Assembly: GCA_025529335.1 (NCBI GenBank)
Contig: JAMYHX010000625.1
Coordinates: 1-20,634, forward strand
Length of the DNA: 20,634 nt
From: Rhizopus sp. PT2906
Taxonomy: Eukaryota; Mucoromycota; Mucoromycetes; Mucorales; Rhizopodaceae
Direction: 5' to 3'
Below are positions 8,925 to 17,955 of this stretch, in pieces. A program made the translations under genes and the position numbers. The notes under the pieces are model-generated. The model made no database searches and was not told where the DNA came from. It saw only the letters and a list, made by a program, of their open reading frames with translations. The first letter of the stretch is position 1, and each line of letters begins with the position of its first letter.

Positions 8925-9817
8925 ATACTACCAGGTTTCAAGCTTCCGCAGAAGAGGAAACGTTCTTCAAATTTGCAAAACCTTTCAAAGTACACACGTC
9001 CGACATTGCGTATGGTAGTGATGCAATTAAGTTACGAGCAAAGCTTCAACGTGCCAAGAAAACAAAAGCTAAAGTTATTTCAGAAATTGAAGCGAAACTT
9101 GGTGAATGCAGCTTTCAAGAAATACGCAGTGTTGATGAATTAAACAATTGGTATAATAGAAGAGTCACGCACCAAGACGTACTTCGAGATTTCTACTACT
9201 CCCGACAAAGAGTACGCCAATTACGAACATATGAACTACAAAAGCGAAAGTATATCGATAGACTATGTTCTCAAGAGCGATCTTATGTGACCTCAAGCAG
9301 TAAGAAACCATCAATAATGTTTATTGGAGATAGCGGACTCTGTTTTGGATCGTCCATAAAAGGCTACCAAAGATATGGAGGATATTGGAAGTCTATCAAG
9401 CATAGCTTATGCACTTCGGTTTGCATAACAAGCGAATACAATACGTCACAAACTTGAATTTTTTGTTTTAAGAAGCTATTACATCCAAAACACAGTACAG
9501 CAGACAAGTATGGCCGCATCAATTTAAAAAATATGAATGGTGCTTTTGTTTGCGTGAATCCGTCCTATCCGTCAGTAAAAGCAGGTCAAAGCACTCATGC
9601 TAGAGATACACTGAGTGCTGTTGCTATTGGCTTGTCTGGGATGGCGACTTTACTGCTTGGAACAACATTCCCTCAATTCAACAGAAATATCAGTCCATCG
9701 CAGACTGATCAATTCAACCGACTTGCTGCAGCTTTCTGTACAGGAAACGCTGTTAAGCCTATTACCGCTGGTAATAATACCTTGTATGTTGGCGCACACT
9801 ATTTGCATCATGTGTGA

Positions 9818-9956
9818 TGGAGAGTTTTATGTCCTAAACAATCCCAAGTCATTAAAAATCAAACGATATGCTCAGGTTTGGACATTGGGAAGGCATGATG
9901 AAAAGCGTAAAGGCAGATTAGTAGTAGACGAACAGTTGGCTTCTGCCGATCAGTAA
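9818..9956 (+). other. Open tail after the Fanzor-like stop, in another frame
   Basis: After the TGA ending the nuclease frame, a different frame stays open to 9956 (EFYVLNNPKSLKIKRY ... DEQLASADQ). It could be the true C-terminus reached through a further frameshift or intron, or an unrelated fragment. I do not recognise it. It ends 22 bp from the RRP46 stop codon. Confidence 0.25.
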
Positions 9957-9978
9957 TAAAATTTATTATTTACATTGG

Positions 9979-10839
9979 TTACTGCTGTTGATGCTCTTTT
10001 TGCTTTTTTGCTTCAACTGCAGTTCGTATAAATGAATGCACCTGTCCTACTGCTTGATGGCATAAATCATAACATTCAATATACTTGTCAAACTATTAGT
10101 ATAGACATTAAGACATACATGTATCATCATTACCTCTTCTTCACTAAACACTCCGCTGGAATCCGATAATAGCACAGTAGTTGTTCTGGGGGTATTGTCA
10201 AAAGCAAACGTGTGAACAGATTTGGCATTCTAATATAAAGATAAAGAATCAGTCACTCTATATTCTCTGCCTAGTATATCATTAGAGAGGCTATCCTTAC
10301 GTCCAATTCAGCAGCTGTTGGATCCAATATGATGTTGTTTGTCTTATCAATCATACAAGTAACTGACGCTGCCATGTACTTTAGTGGGATTCCTGCGTCT
10401 AATAAGGCAAGGGCTATAGCATTAACAGCAGCAGCTATGACTGATCCGTCATCTTTTATGATTTGAACAACGATCTGAACAAGGGTGCGAGGCATCATAC
10501 CACCCAAGATGATGGGTTCAAAGGTAGTGCGTAGTGTATTCTCAATTAGTTTTTCTTTTGTAGATGCAATCCCGCTAGAAGGTCGAACAACAACCTCAAC
10601 CGTCGCTTCGTCTAGTTTTTCATCGCGTAAAGGTACTTCCATTGGGCCAGACACGGAGCAAATGACGGATGTTGCTCCTTTTTGATTTAGAAAAAGTTAA
10701 AATCTATAATCATGTCTTTTTCTCTCTTGTTTGTACCAAGATCAAATCTCGCAGATCCATCAGCTCTATGAAGAACATTTTGAGTTGCTGAAAAAGTTCT
10801 TAATTGCGTATTTTCTGTTCGTCGATCTGGGCGAGTCAT
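9979..10839 (-). CDS. RRP46: Exosome complex component RRP46 (RNase PH-like ring subunit)
   Basis: Four exons (10737-10839, 10301-10677, 10134-10229, 9979-10092) give 229 residues. All three introns are GT-AG. The N-terminus reads RTENTQLRTFSATQNVLHRADGSARF, then TSVICSVSGPMEVPLRDE and ATVEVVVRPSSG. The middle has PRTLVQIVVQIIKDDGSVIAA and ALLDAGIPLKY. This is a full-length RNase PH fold of the Rrp46/EXOSC5 type (ADGSA...GP.EV..RDE). In eukaryotes the subunit is a catalytically inert part of the six-member ring that channels RNA to Rrp44/Rrp6 in nucleus and cytoplasm. Splicing restores LDNAKSVHTFAFD and SEEFDKYIECYDL at the C-terminus, which confirms the exons. It is intact. Its 3' end directly abuts the transposon remnant. 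Confidence 0.93.
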
Positions 10840-11152
10840 TGTTAATGGGAGGTCTGCAAACTAAAAACAGTGTACAGTTACTGCTTAAATTTTTTTTAAG
10901 TGAATTGGGGTGCACTTAGTCTTCAATGGATTGCTAAAATTGCTACCCAATCAAACCCACGAGCATACACATTCCAGTCTAACTTGCCCTGGAAACTCAC
11001 CCACACTGTAACAAATGAACTCCCCCCTATCCCTTCCCCCTTTCCGGATAGACTCAGGGATCAAAATGAGCAAGTTTAATATCTACTTGTGTATGCGTTA
11101 CTGACTTCATTGTTCTGACAATTTTTCTTTTCTTTTTCTTTTTCTATTGATC
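10840..11152. promoter_or_regulatory. Bidirectional promoter region between RRP46 and membrane protein gene
   Basis: This 313 bp region lies between divergent start codons. A C-rich segment at about 11020-11045 contains CCCCT twice, which resembles the fungal stress-response element. A pyrimidine-only run (about 11121-11145) precedes the + strand ATG. Binding is not shown by sequence alone. Confidence 0.35.
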
Positions 11153-12058
11153 ATGTCTCACCATAAGAAAGTTGTCAGTCATAATAACAACAAACATCAC
11201 AAAGGACAAAAGAAGAAGAAGAAGACGTTAGGTCGTCATTCTTCTTTTAACAGATATCGTAAAATGAAAATATCAAGACACACATCATCACGCCTACATA
11301 AAAAACCTGCATACACTTCTTCATATGACCACACATCCATCTCTTTAATTTCTCCTTCAGTCACACCACAAGCATGCTGCTCATTTTCACCTACATATTC
11401 ATCTGTCACTACAGCAACCATTGATGCGAGTGACATATTTCATATTCCTTCTGTTACTGCCGTTGCATCCCAATTTGACCCAGGTATTGGTCAAAGTAGT
11501 TTAACTAGAGCTGATTTCCCAGTGACAACTACACCTATTCAGATGGTTATTCTCATTGTTGGTCTTATCGGGGGTACTGCTTTTATCGCTGCTGCGATGT
11601 TTCTTGTCGTACGTAAAAGAAGAACAGCCTTTGGTGACAACAAAAAGGACTCGTCTGATGAAGGAGATGAAGAACAAAGGATGATGGCATATCTTCCAGA
11701 ACTTGCTCTCACAAAACAAACAAACAATGAATATCAACAAATGTATAACAATAATGAACCAGAAAAGGACAATAACAATGAAAATAAAGCAAATAATAGC
11801 AGTAATTCAGCAGCAGAGTTATCAAGTGCAGCAAATACACTAGTCGCATCTCATGACTCGAATAAAAGGGAATTAGAAAATAGCACCTCACAGAGAAGTT
11901 CATGGCAAACATTCATAACTTGTGAAACAGCAAGGACAGAAGATATGATGATAGATTCCATAAACGGGACAGAAACTAGAAATAGAATCTCTATTTACAG
12001 AGCAAAGCTAGCCACCCCTTTAATAATTCATACGTGGTTTCCCCCTCCTTTTATTTAA
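11153..12058 (+). CDS. Single-pass membrane protein of unknown function
   Basis: One exon, 301 residues from the ATG at 11153, which follows a pyrimidine tract. No signal peptide is seen. The N-terminal ~55 residues are very basic (poly-Lys at 20-24, many His and Arg), followed by a Ser/Thr-rich segment. A hydrophobic helix at residues 130-153 (MVILIVGLIGGTAFIAAAMF...) is followed by RKRR, as in a stop-transfer signal. The tail is acidic then Asn/Ser-rich (DSSDEGDEEQ, NNNEPEKDNNNENK). The layout resembles Skg6/Axl2-type TM proteins of fungi, but similarity to that family is only architectural. Topology is ambiguous because both flanks are basic. The last 13 codons overlap the end of the cyclin L gene on the other strand. 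Confidence 0.65.
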   Translation: MSHHKKVVSHNNNKHHKGQKKKKKTLGRHSSFNRYRKMKISRHTSSRLHKKPAYTSSYDHTSISLISPSVTPQACCSFSPTYSSVTTATIDASDIFHIPSVTAVASQFDPGIGQSSLTRADFPVTTTPIQMVILIVGLIGGTAFIAAAMFLVVRKRRTAFGDNKKDSSDEGDEEQRMMAYLPELALTKQTNNEYQQMYNNNEPEKDNNNENKANNSSNSAAELSSAANTLVASHDSNKRELENSTSQRSSWQTFITCETARTEDMMIDSINGTETRNRISIYRAKLATPLIIHTWFPPPFI

Positions 12059-13069
12059 CCATTTTTCAACTTCTTCTTTATAAATGGGTAAATTAGGCTT
12101 GTCTAATTTTCTATAATAAAGTCTCTTGATGTGTCCTGCTACATTCTTAAAATTGATAAAGTCTACATCAAACAATAGCCACCACTCTTGTCCAACCGTA
12201 CAGGGTAGTTTAATCTGCTCATCTCTACACGCTAACCAAATACATGCACAGGCAATCGTTGGTGGTTCATGGGTGGCATATATATTCGTTCTTAGACTAT
12301 ATATACATCTTGATGGTCAATAATTTACACTTCTCATTCCTAGCTGTCTTACCCATCATTCAAATAGTTCCATGCTCTTTTGGCCACTCTTTCATCATCT
12401 TCTAGTCCTAATATTCTCAAATAGTTCACCATGAGATTATAAGGTAGCTGTACATGTACATTGAACCCAAGTCTTCGCAGGATTTGCATCTCTGCTGCAA
12501 TAACCATATTCTTCAATTCATATCCACGCTACATTCACATAACCCGCGCGTTGATGGTTTATCAAAGCATCCAATACTATATTTGTTACCTGTGAAAATG
12601 CATCTAATGGTATTTCTGTTGATTCATTTCGTGATCGACGTATAAGCATGTCATAAACTGTAATCAAGTATGTCATTCTAACAACACATTCCTCAAGTTT
12701 TGAAGAAAGAAATAATGCACCCATTCCAATTTCCTATAGATTGTCCTTTCTAGTATCATATTATATATATACACGCGTATATATTTGACTTACAACAATA
12801 CCAAAGTCTTTTAAACTGGCCATATAAAAGAATCGTTGAAAGAGTACTTGAGCAGTGGCCATTGCTACTTGTGGTCTACCAGGAAAAAAAGATTAGATTA
12901 ATTGTTGTTTCCTTTTTCTTTCTTACAATTTCAATAAAATGCCTGCACTTTGAATAAGTTCTGCTCCATAATTTCGAAGATCTTCTTCCAGATCCTCAGA
13001 AATACCGTCTTTTCTTGACACGGTTGTCTCGAGTTGTTCAAGTGAAGCAAGCGGGTTGTGTAACGACAT
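12020..13069 (-). CDS. Cyclin L-type cyclin
   Basis: Five exons (12927-13069, 12794-12875, 12590-12733, 12353-12528, 12020-12296) give 273 residues. The four GT-AG introns are 51-61 nt. The first cyclin box runs from about residue 28: GAELIQSAGILLKLPQVAMA, then AQVLFQRFFY, then ALFLSSKLEE (KLEE at 87-90) and a hydrophobic helix TYLITVYDML. The second fold includes QILRRLGFNVHVQLPYNLMVN, PPTIACACIWLAC and EWWLLFDVD. The ELIQ.AGILL.LPQVAMAT signature is specific to cyclin L, partner of CDK11-type kinases in transcription and pre-mRNA splicing. The long Arg/Ser tail of animal cyclin L is absent; the protein ends NKRRGKPRMNY soon after the second fold. The start is the only ATG ahead of the box. 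Confidence 0.9.
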
Positions 13070-13868
13070 ATCGTTTATATTAAAAAGAGAGAAATAGGCT
13101 ATTTATTTCAACTTGATTTTATTGGATCCGCGTTTAACACTTTATAAAATTTAGCTGGTATTTTTCATGATTGTTTAAAGAGAGACCATGACTCTTTTCG
13201 CTAATAACCAGAAATATCATATTGGCATAGCTTAATAGTATTCCCCCAAGGGTCAAGTGCTGCCAATTCTCGCTATAATCCTCATAATCGCCCTGTTCCA
13301 GTATCAGTCTTGGGCTCAAACGCTCATCTATCGTGACGGTATTTCAAGTATCCCATTTGAAACAGCTGAGGTATTGCAGCCTAAACTCACTGCCATTCTC
13401 GAGAAGTATGGCATCATTTTGGAACTTGTTCTCTGCCATACTGTGGATGGCGATTGGTTTAATGGTTGCAGATATGTTCTTAAACAGAGATAAAAATTCC
13501 TTGCTTGATTAATGGCCACTTTCTTAACCTCAGCTGGAAAAGCATGTGTAATATTTGTTGTAGTTGTAGTTATGGTATTGGGAATAGACCGAAAGTAAAA
13601 GGGATTCTTTCTGTTTCTTTTATTTGGAAGAATAAAGATGAGGATATTAAAAATGATTATATGGATCAGTCATTATTATTGTGATTAGTCAGTTTATGCT
13701 ACAGAGCCTTTTGTTGTTGATATGTAGACATTGCTTATTGACCCTTTTTCAAGGTATAATACGACAGAAACAAAGAAAGGTACACTGAATGAATATGAAA
13801 GTAGTCATATTAAAGAACAGAAAGTCAAGTGCAGGAGTAACAAAATGAAGTTTTTATTAGTAAGCAAT
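13070..13868. other. Region upstream of cyclin L without a supported gene
   Basis: The first part should hold the cyclin L promoter. A + strand frame at 13257-13493 encodes 78 residues with a hydrophobic start (LPILAIILIIALF) that imitates a signal peptide, but it has no recognised domain. The opposite strand is equally open over 13328-13519. I see no family match on either strand and do not call a gene. Confidence 0.3.
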
Positions 13869-13986
13869 AGTTTGATTTCCAAAGAGAGAGGGCTTTGAAT
13901 AAGTAGATAATTTTTTCTTTTGATAGCCAAGTTTAGAGAGCAAGTAGAGGCTTTTTTCTTTTGATAACCAAAGTAAGAGCAAATGG
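13869..13986. repeat. Imperfect minisatellite, about three ~41 bp units
   Basis: Two clear copies start at 13911 and 13952, each TTTTTTCTTTTGATA(G/A)CCAA followed by a purine-rich half with AGAGCAA. A more degenerate copy precedes them (TTTGATTTCCAAAGAGAGAG at 13871). The period is 41 bp. Confidence 0.6.
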
Positions 13987-14204
13987 ATTTTTCTTTTTTC
14001 TTTCCATAAGTCCAGAAGGTCACGTTATCACTAGCTTTCAAACCCAAGGTGACTAGAACCATAGACTGCATGCCAGAAAACTACAAGGTGTAAACCCTCC
14101 ATGAAAAAAAAGTACTCAAGTCTCAAATCTCAAAAAGTCAATCTCAAAATCATACCACGGTAAATTCAACGAAAGAGGTGCTTCAACGTACAAAGAGTGC
14201 ACTT

Positions 14205-14432
14205 CTAAGTACCTAGGACGAAGCGTTTTGGAAGGGGTGATGACCGTGGAGACATCGGAATATTGAACCTTTGGAGCATCGCAACCGCCGAGCTCAGCAG
14301 TATGGGAGGGTTTACGGGCCATTCATCAACTGTAAAGGCAGAGCCATAACAATAGGAGCATCTCGGAGTGACCCAGCGTAGAGAAGCAGCAACCTGTAGC
14401 AGAGCTTGACAGAGTTTGGCAGATAGTGGCAA
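14205..14432 (-). mobile_element. Possible relic of a retroelement gag region
   Basis: The minus strand frame contains CSYCYGSAFTVDEW at 14319-14360. Its spacing is exactly that of a CX2CX4HX4C zinc knuckle, with the His and last Cys replaced by Phe and Trp, and Pro-rich sequence follows. The match is short and two of four ligands are missing, so this is tentative. Confidence 0.2.
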
Positions 14433-14474
14433 AGTAGATTGAATATGTTGTTACTCCAGAGCAGTATTCATTAG

Positions 14475-14680
14475 CAGCTGGCATTGATAGACATGAGCAA
14501 AATTCTTTAAGGACTTTCTGACTTTGATAAGCATGGGGCAGGCATTCACTAGCATTTTCAGGCACTTATGATCATTTGTAGGCATTGATAAGCATTTGAA
14601 TATTTGTTTGATTGTTTGATTGTTTGATTGTTTGAGCGTATTGATAAGCATTAACAAGTATTCTTTTGAGCATTAGCGAG
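14475..14680. repeat. Low-complexity repeat block with 8-bp tandem array
   Basis: Variants of GCATTGATAAGCATT recur at about 14482, 14528, 14581 and 14641. Inside lies a tandem array of TGTTTGAT with about four units (14604-14634). It is non-coding. Confidence 0.6.
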
Positions 14681-16240
14681 TAGCAGAGGTTTCTTTAAGG
14701 AGAGGTCATTATGATAGAGTAAGATGAATCAGGAACCATGAAATAAGATCAGAAAAAGCGTATTTTCTAAGCGATGGCATTAGTTATATGTACTTTGAGA
14801 TCACCCAGACGCTATTATACCTTTCAACATAAGGAATAATAAAATAATAAAAGTATAGGAGAATTTTTAAAAGAGATAAAGAATGAAGAAAAATAAAGAA
14901 AAAAAAAGGGGAAAAGAATGATGGTCTCTTTTATAGTTTTTTGTTTACGTGAATCATGTTGTTTAGGCTGAAAATAAATGACTCATTCCTCCTTTCTCCA
15001 ATAATGTATGAATAAATGAATAGCTCATTTTCTATCTTATCCATATTAGAACATATCCGAGCATCCGAACGCCTCCTCTCCTTTTTTTGCATATTTTTTT
15101 CTCACCTCCTTTTTTTTTCTGATGCCGCTTGTTTACATAAAGTTGACTTCGCACAAACACATACACACACATGTAATTTTTTTTTCATTATGAGTGCTAC
15201 ACTTTTCTCATTTCCAATACGCATTTTTCTATTTTTCTGATCGTTTTCTTTAAGAATGAATAAAAATGTAAGATGAGAATTAAATGTACAAGGACAAAGG
15301 TTGAGAAGGGGAAGGCAGAAGATAGTAAACAAAAAAATAAGGCTTTTCTCAATTAGCACTAGGCTGCCGATTCTGTGAAACACATGAAATTGATTCCATT
15401 ACAGCTGTTATTTGTGTAATCAAAAGTCAAAACATCATTGATCTATTTGGTTAGCCACTATGACTTGTCTCATAAAAGTAGTAATGCATTTTTTTTTTGT
15501 TAAGAACCAAAATCAAATCATCCTAATCTTCATGTATCAAAATCTGTTTATCAAGTATGAAACATAGATGATTGAGTTGCTGGCTTAGAAAAGCATAAGA
15601 GTGTATAATGTTTTTATTTTTATTTTTAATGCACATGAAAAAAGGGGGTAAAAGGTAAAATGTTTATCCTCTATTTCCTGTTGTTATATCCTTTTACTTT
15701 TCCCTTCTGCTTGTAAAATGTAGACTATCATTAGCGACGGTTGTGATTATGATAGATTTAATGACTATGCGTTCATTTATATAGTAAAGCAACGGCACTT
15801 CTAAGTCTGCATAAAGCATTTCAAATGGCGCTCGAAACAGGATGGGCTGCTAAGGTACGCGACATACTTCAGATAGTCTCCTTATTGTCATGGATACTCA
15901 TGTATCATGAATGAGAGGTAATATCAAATATGTGATTTATTGCGAGATGAGAAAGGGTGTTATTAATGAAAAAGAGTATGAGTACATAAATGCATGAAAT
16001 TGATAAAAATAAGCCTTATATGGAGATGAACTAGTAGAAGGGTAACGAGAAAAAGAGGCTCAATAAGCTTTAATGAAAATTTAATGCCTATCATTATGTC
16101 GATGTTAATTATTGCAAAGTAGAACCAGATAGGTCTGTTTACTTTATTTGAAAGCGCATCCGGGCTAATAAAATATAGTTGATTATAATGCAGTTAAGAA
16201 AGGCGGTTCGTTCAAGATTGCTGGAGTTATTAGGACTAAC
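14681..16240. other. Gene-free intergenic region 3' of FANCD2
   Basis: The stretch is AT-rich with long T-rich runs (15080-15120, 15178-15188) and a short CA-type repeat (about 15156-15171). Open frames here are short and of low complexity. No RNA gene, CRISPR array or terminal repeat was recognised. Confidence 0.45.
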
Positions 16241-17924
16241 TCAATTAGTTAAATCAAATATCTTTTTCTTTCCACTAGGTTCCAAATGACCAAGGCCTAA
16301 TCGCTTCTTTTTCTTTGTAGCTTGCTCTGAACTTATCCGGGGTGTTATTGACTTGGGCATTTCTTCTTCTTCTTCTTCTTCTGTATTTGCCGAATTCAAA
16401 TCAAACTCCAAGACTTCATCTTCTGCTTCCTCCGCTTCTTCTGCTTCTTCTTCCTTCTCTTCGTCTTCACTAGCAATTACATTAGCAAATTTTGAAATCA
16501 TCTTTTCTTCGTCTTCGTCTTCGTCTTCGTCAGAAGGAACCTGACTGCTTGTACGATAAATCTGAGCAGCACCTGAGCTTGATGGCTTTTGTTTCTTTCT
16601 AGATGCAAGTTTAGATGGTATCCTCTTTCGTTTATTCGCTTTGCGTTGGGCAGTTTCACTATTGCCACTTTGAGCATCACTCATGCTTTCATTATCTATG
16701 GAATCTGCAGCTTCTTCTGATTCAGAAACAACGCTTCCGCTGTTTTCAATTTCATCATAATCCTCCTCTCGAGGAATCTACGAAAAGACACTATTTGTTA
16801 TCTACAATCAACACATGAATAACCCTTACCTGAGACGAGATCTCTGCACCTGTGATATCACGATGCTTCAACGCACCCATGAAAAAGGCTGGTGCTGGGA
16901 TGCCATTTCTGGTTACTAGCATTTTAACTTGGTAAATGATGTTTTCAAGTGATCTTTTCAAAGGAGGTACATAAGCAGAAAGTGAGACATCTTTGAGAAC
17001 TTTGACGTGAGAGCATATAATCTAAAATGAAATAAACAATGTGCTTATGGACAAACAGGACTATCTTACCTGTAACACACGGGTACTTGCTTGTAAATCC
17101 TTAAAAATAGCTAGAATGCTAGTCTTGTGAGCTTTAAATATCTCTGTAAAATAAGGTATCGAATGTTTTGTGAATTGATCAATAAAGAGCTTGCCTGTCT
17201 TTAACAAGACACCAATTAACAGACGATGCTCTTTTACTTTGACATAATGTGTAATTCGCTCAAAGATCTTGACAATACGACCATTTTGAACTAGAACAAT
17301 CTCGGGTTCTTGATCAGTGCTCTTGAACAGTTCGAACGAATTGACTATTTGGCTGATAATAGCCTTTCAAAGGTTGCATTCTGTTAGCTTTTACTATATA
17401 ATATGTATGTCATTTACCTGGTAATATTGAACAACAGTATCAGATTTAAGCAGAGGATGGTCTTCCAATGGTCCTTGATCTTCATATCTTGGTAAAACAT
17501 CATTCACTAGATTATGAAGCACTTGAAGAGGATCATCATCCAATTCAATTGTCTTTTCAATCAAAAACTCTATTTCTTTCTATTAGAGATAATCAGTTGA
17601 CTTTTCTTTTTCTTGCTTCTCCTTTCTATAAACAATACCTTGATATCACGCCAATCAAACCATGAGGTTGAGACTATTTGGTTAACAACACTCAAGGCAC
17701 CTTGCTTTAAGCTTAAAGGATTATCAGAGAGTTCCATGATACGCAGCAATATTTTAAAAAGCAAAACAGCTGTGGTAGACTGAGGCATATTTGCTCCATA
17801 ATGACATAGATATTGAAATGCTTGTCGAAGTTGCACCTCAGGAGAAGATCCATTTTGCTTGGATTCACCAGAAATTCTCTCTGCTAATGCTTGTATGATT
17901 GTCTACTCAGCAATTAGATACATT

Positions 17925-17955
<31 letters not shown>

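Larger units (their letters stand above)
6960..9817 (+). pseudogene. Fanzor/TnpB-like RNA-guided-nuclease homologue, decayed
   Basis: Three coding blocks read as one protein: about 6960-7541, 7602-8874 and 8925-9817. The N-terminal part contains FQTALRQALNEDG and LTLNRYISNFKNMW, then a Lys-rich segment and a long coiled coil (about 8370-8640). RuvC-I is probably SGTDNDLVTM (Asp codon 8775-8777). The C-terminal block has KKPSIMFIGDSG, then IKGYQRYGGYWK, then SEYNTSQT (9431-9454), then NGAFVCVNP, then RDTLSAVAIGLSG (Asp codon 9605-9607), the zinc-ribbon/RuvC-III layout of TnpB and Fanzor. Lesions: one extra A in an A-run near 7417-7424 shifts the frame; TAA at 8634-8636 interrupts the coiled coil; TGA at 9455-9457 replaces the first ribbon Cys; and a ribbon Cys has become Tyr in NPSYP. 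The 5' end is unresolved and the first in-frame ATG is at 7034. Family homology would normally imply RNA-guided DNA cleavage, but this copy cannot make a full-length protein. Confidence 0.68.

Noticed and set aside
9455..9457. TGA in place of a zinc-ribbon Cys read as selenocysteine
   Set aside because: Fungi are generally thought to lack selenocysteine machinery, no SECIS-like structure was seen, and the same gene has an independent TAA and a frameshift, so simple decay explains it.
13257..13493. Small secreted protein candidate with hydrophobic N-terminus
   Set aside because: No family match, the opposite strand is equally open, and no pyrimidine-rich leader precedes the ATG.
13869..14680. 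CRISPR-like or programmed array from the 41-bp and 8-bp repeats
   Set aside because: Few imperfect copies without conserved repeat plus unique spacer structure; they are ordinary mini- and microsatellites in a fungal nuclear genome.
15016..15383. Open frames on both strands in the T-rich region
   Set aside because: Low-complexity Phe/Ser/Leu or Lys-rich translations caused by base composition.
16353..16544. Poly-Ser frame on the + strand
   Set aside because: It is the antisense of the acidic repeats in the FANCD2 last exon.
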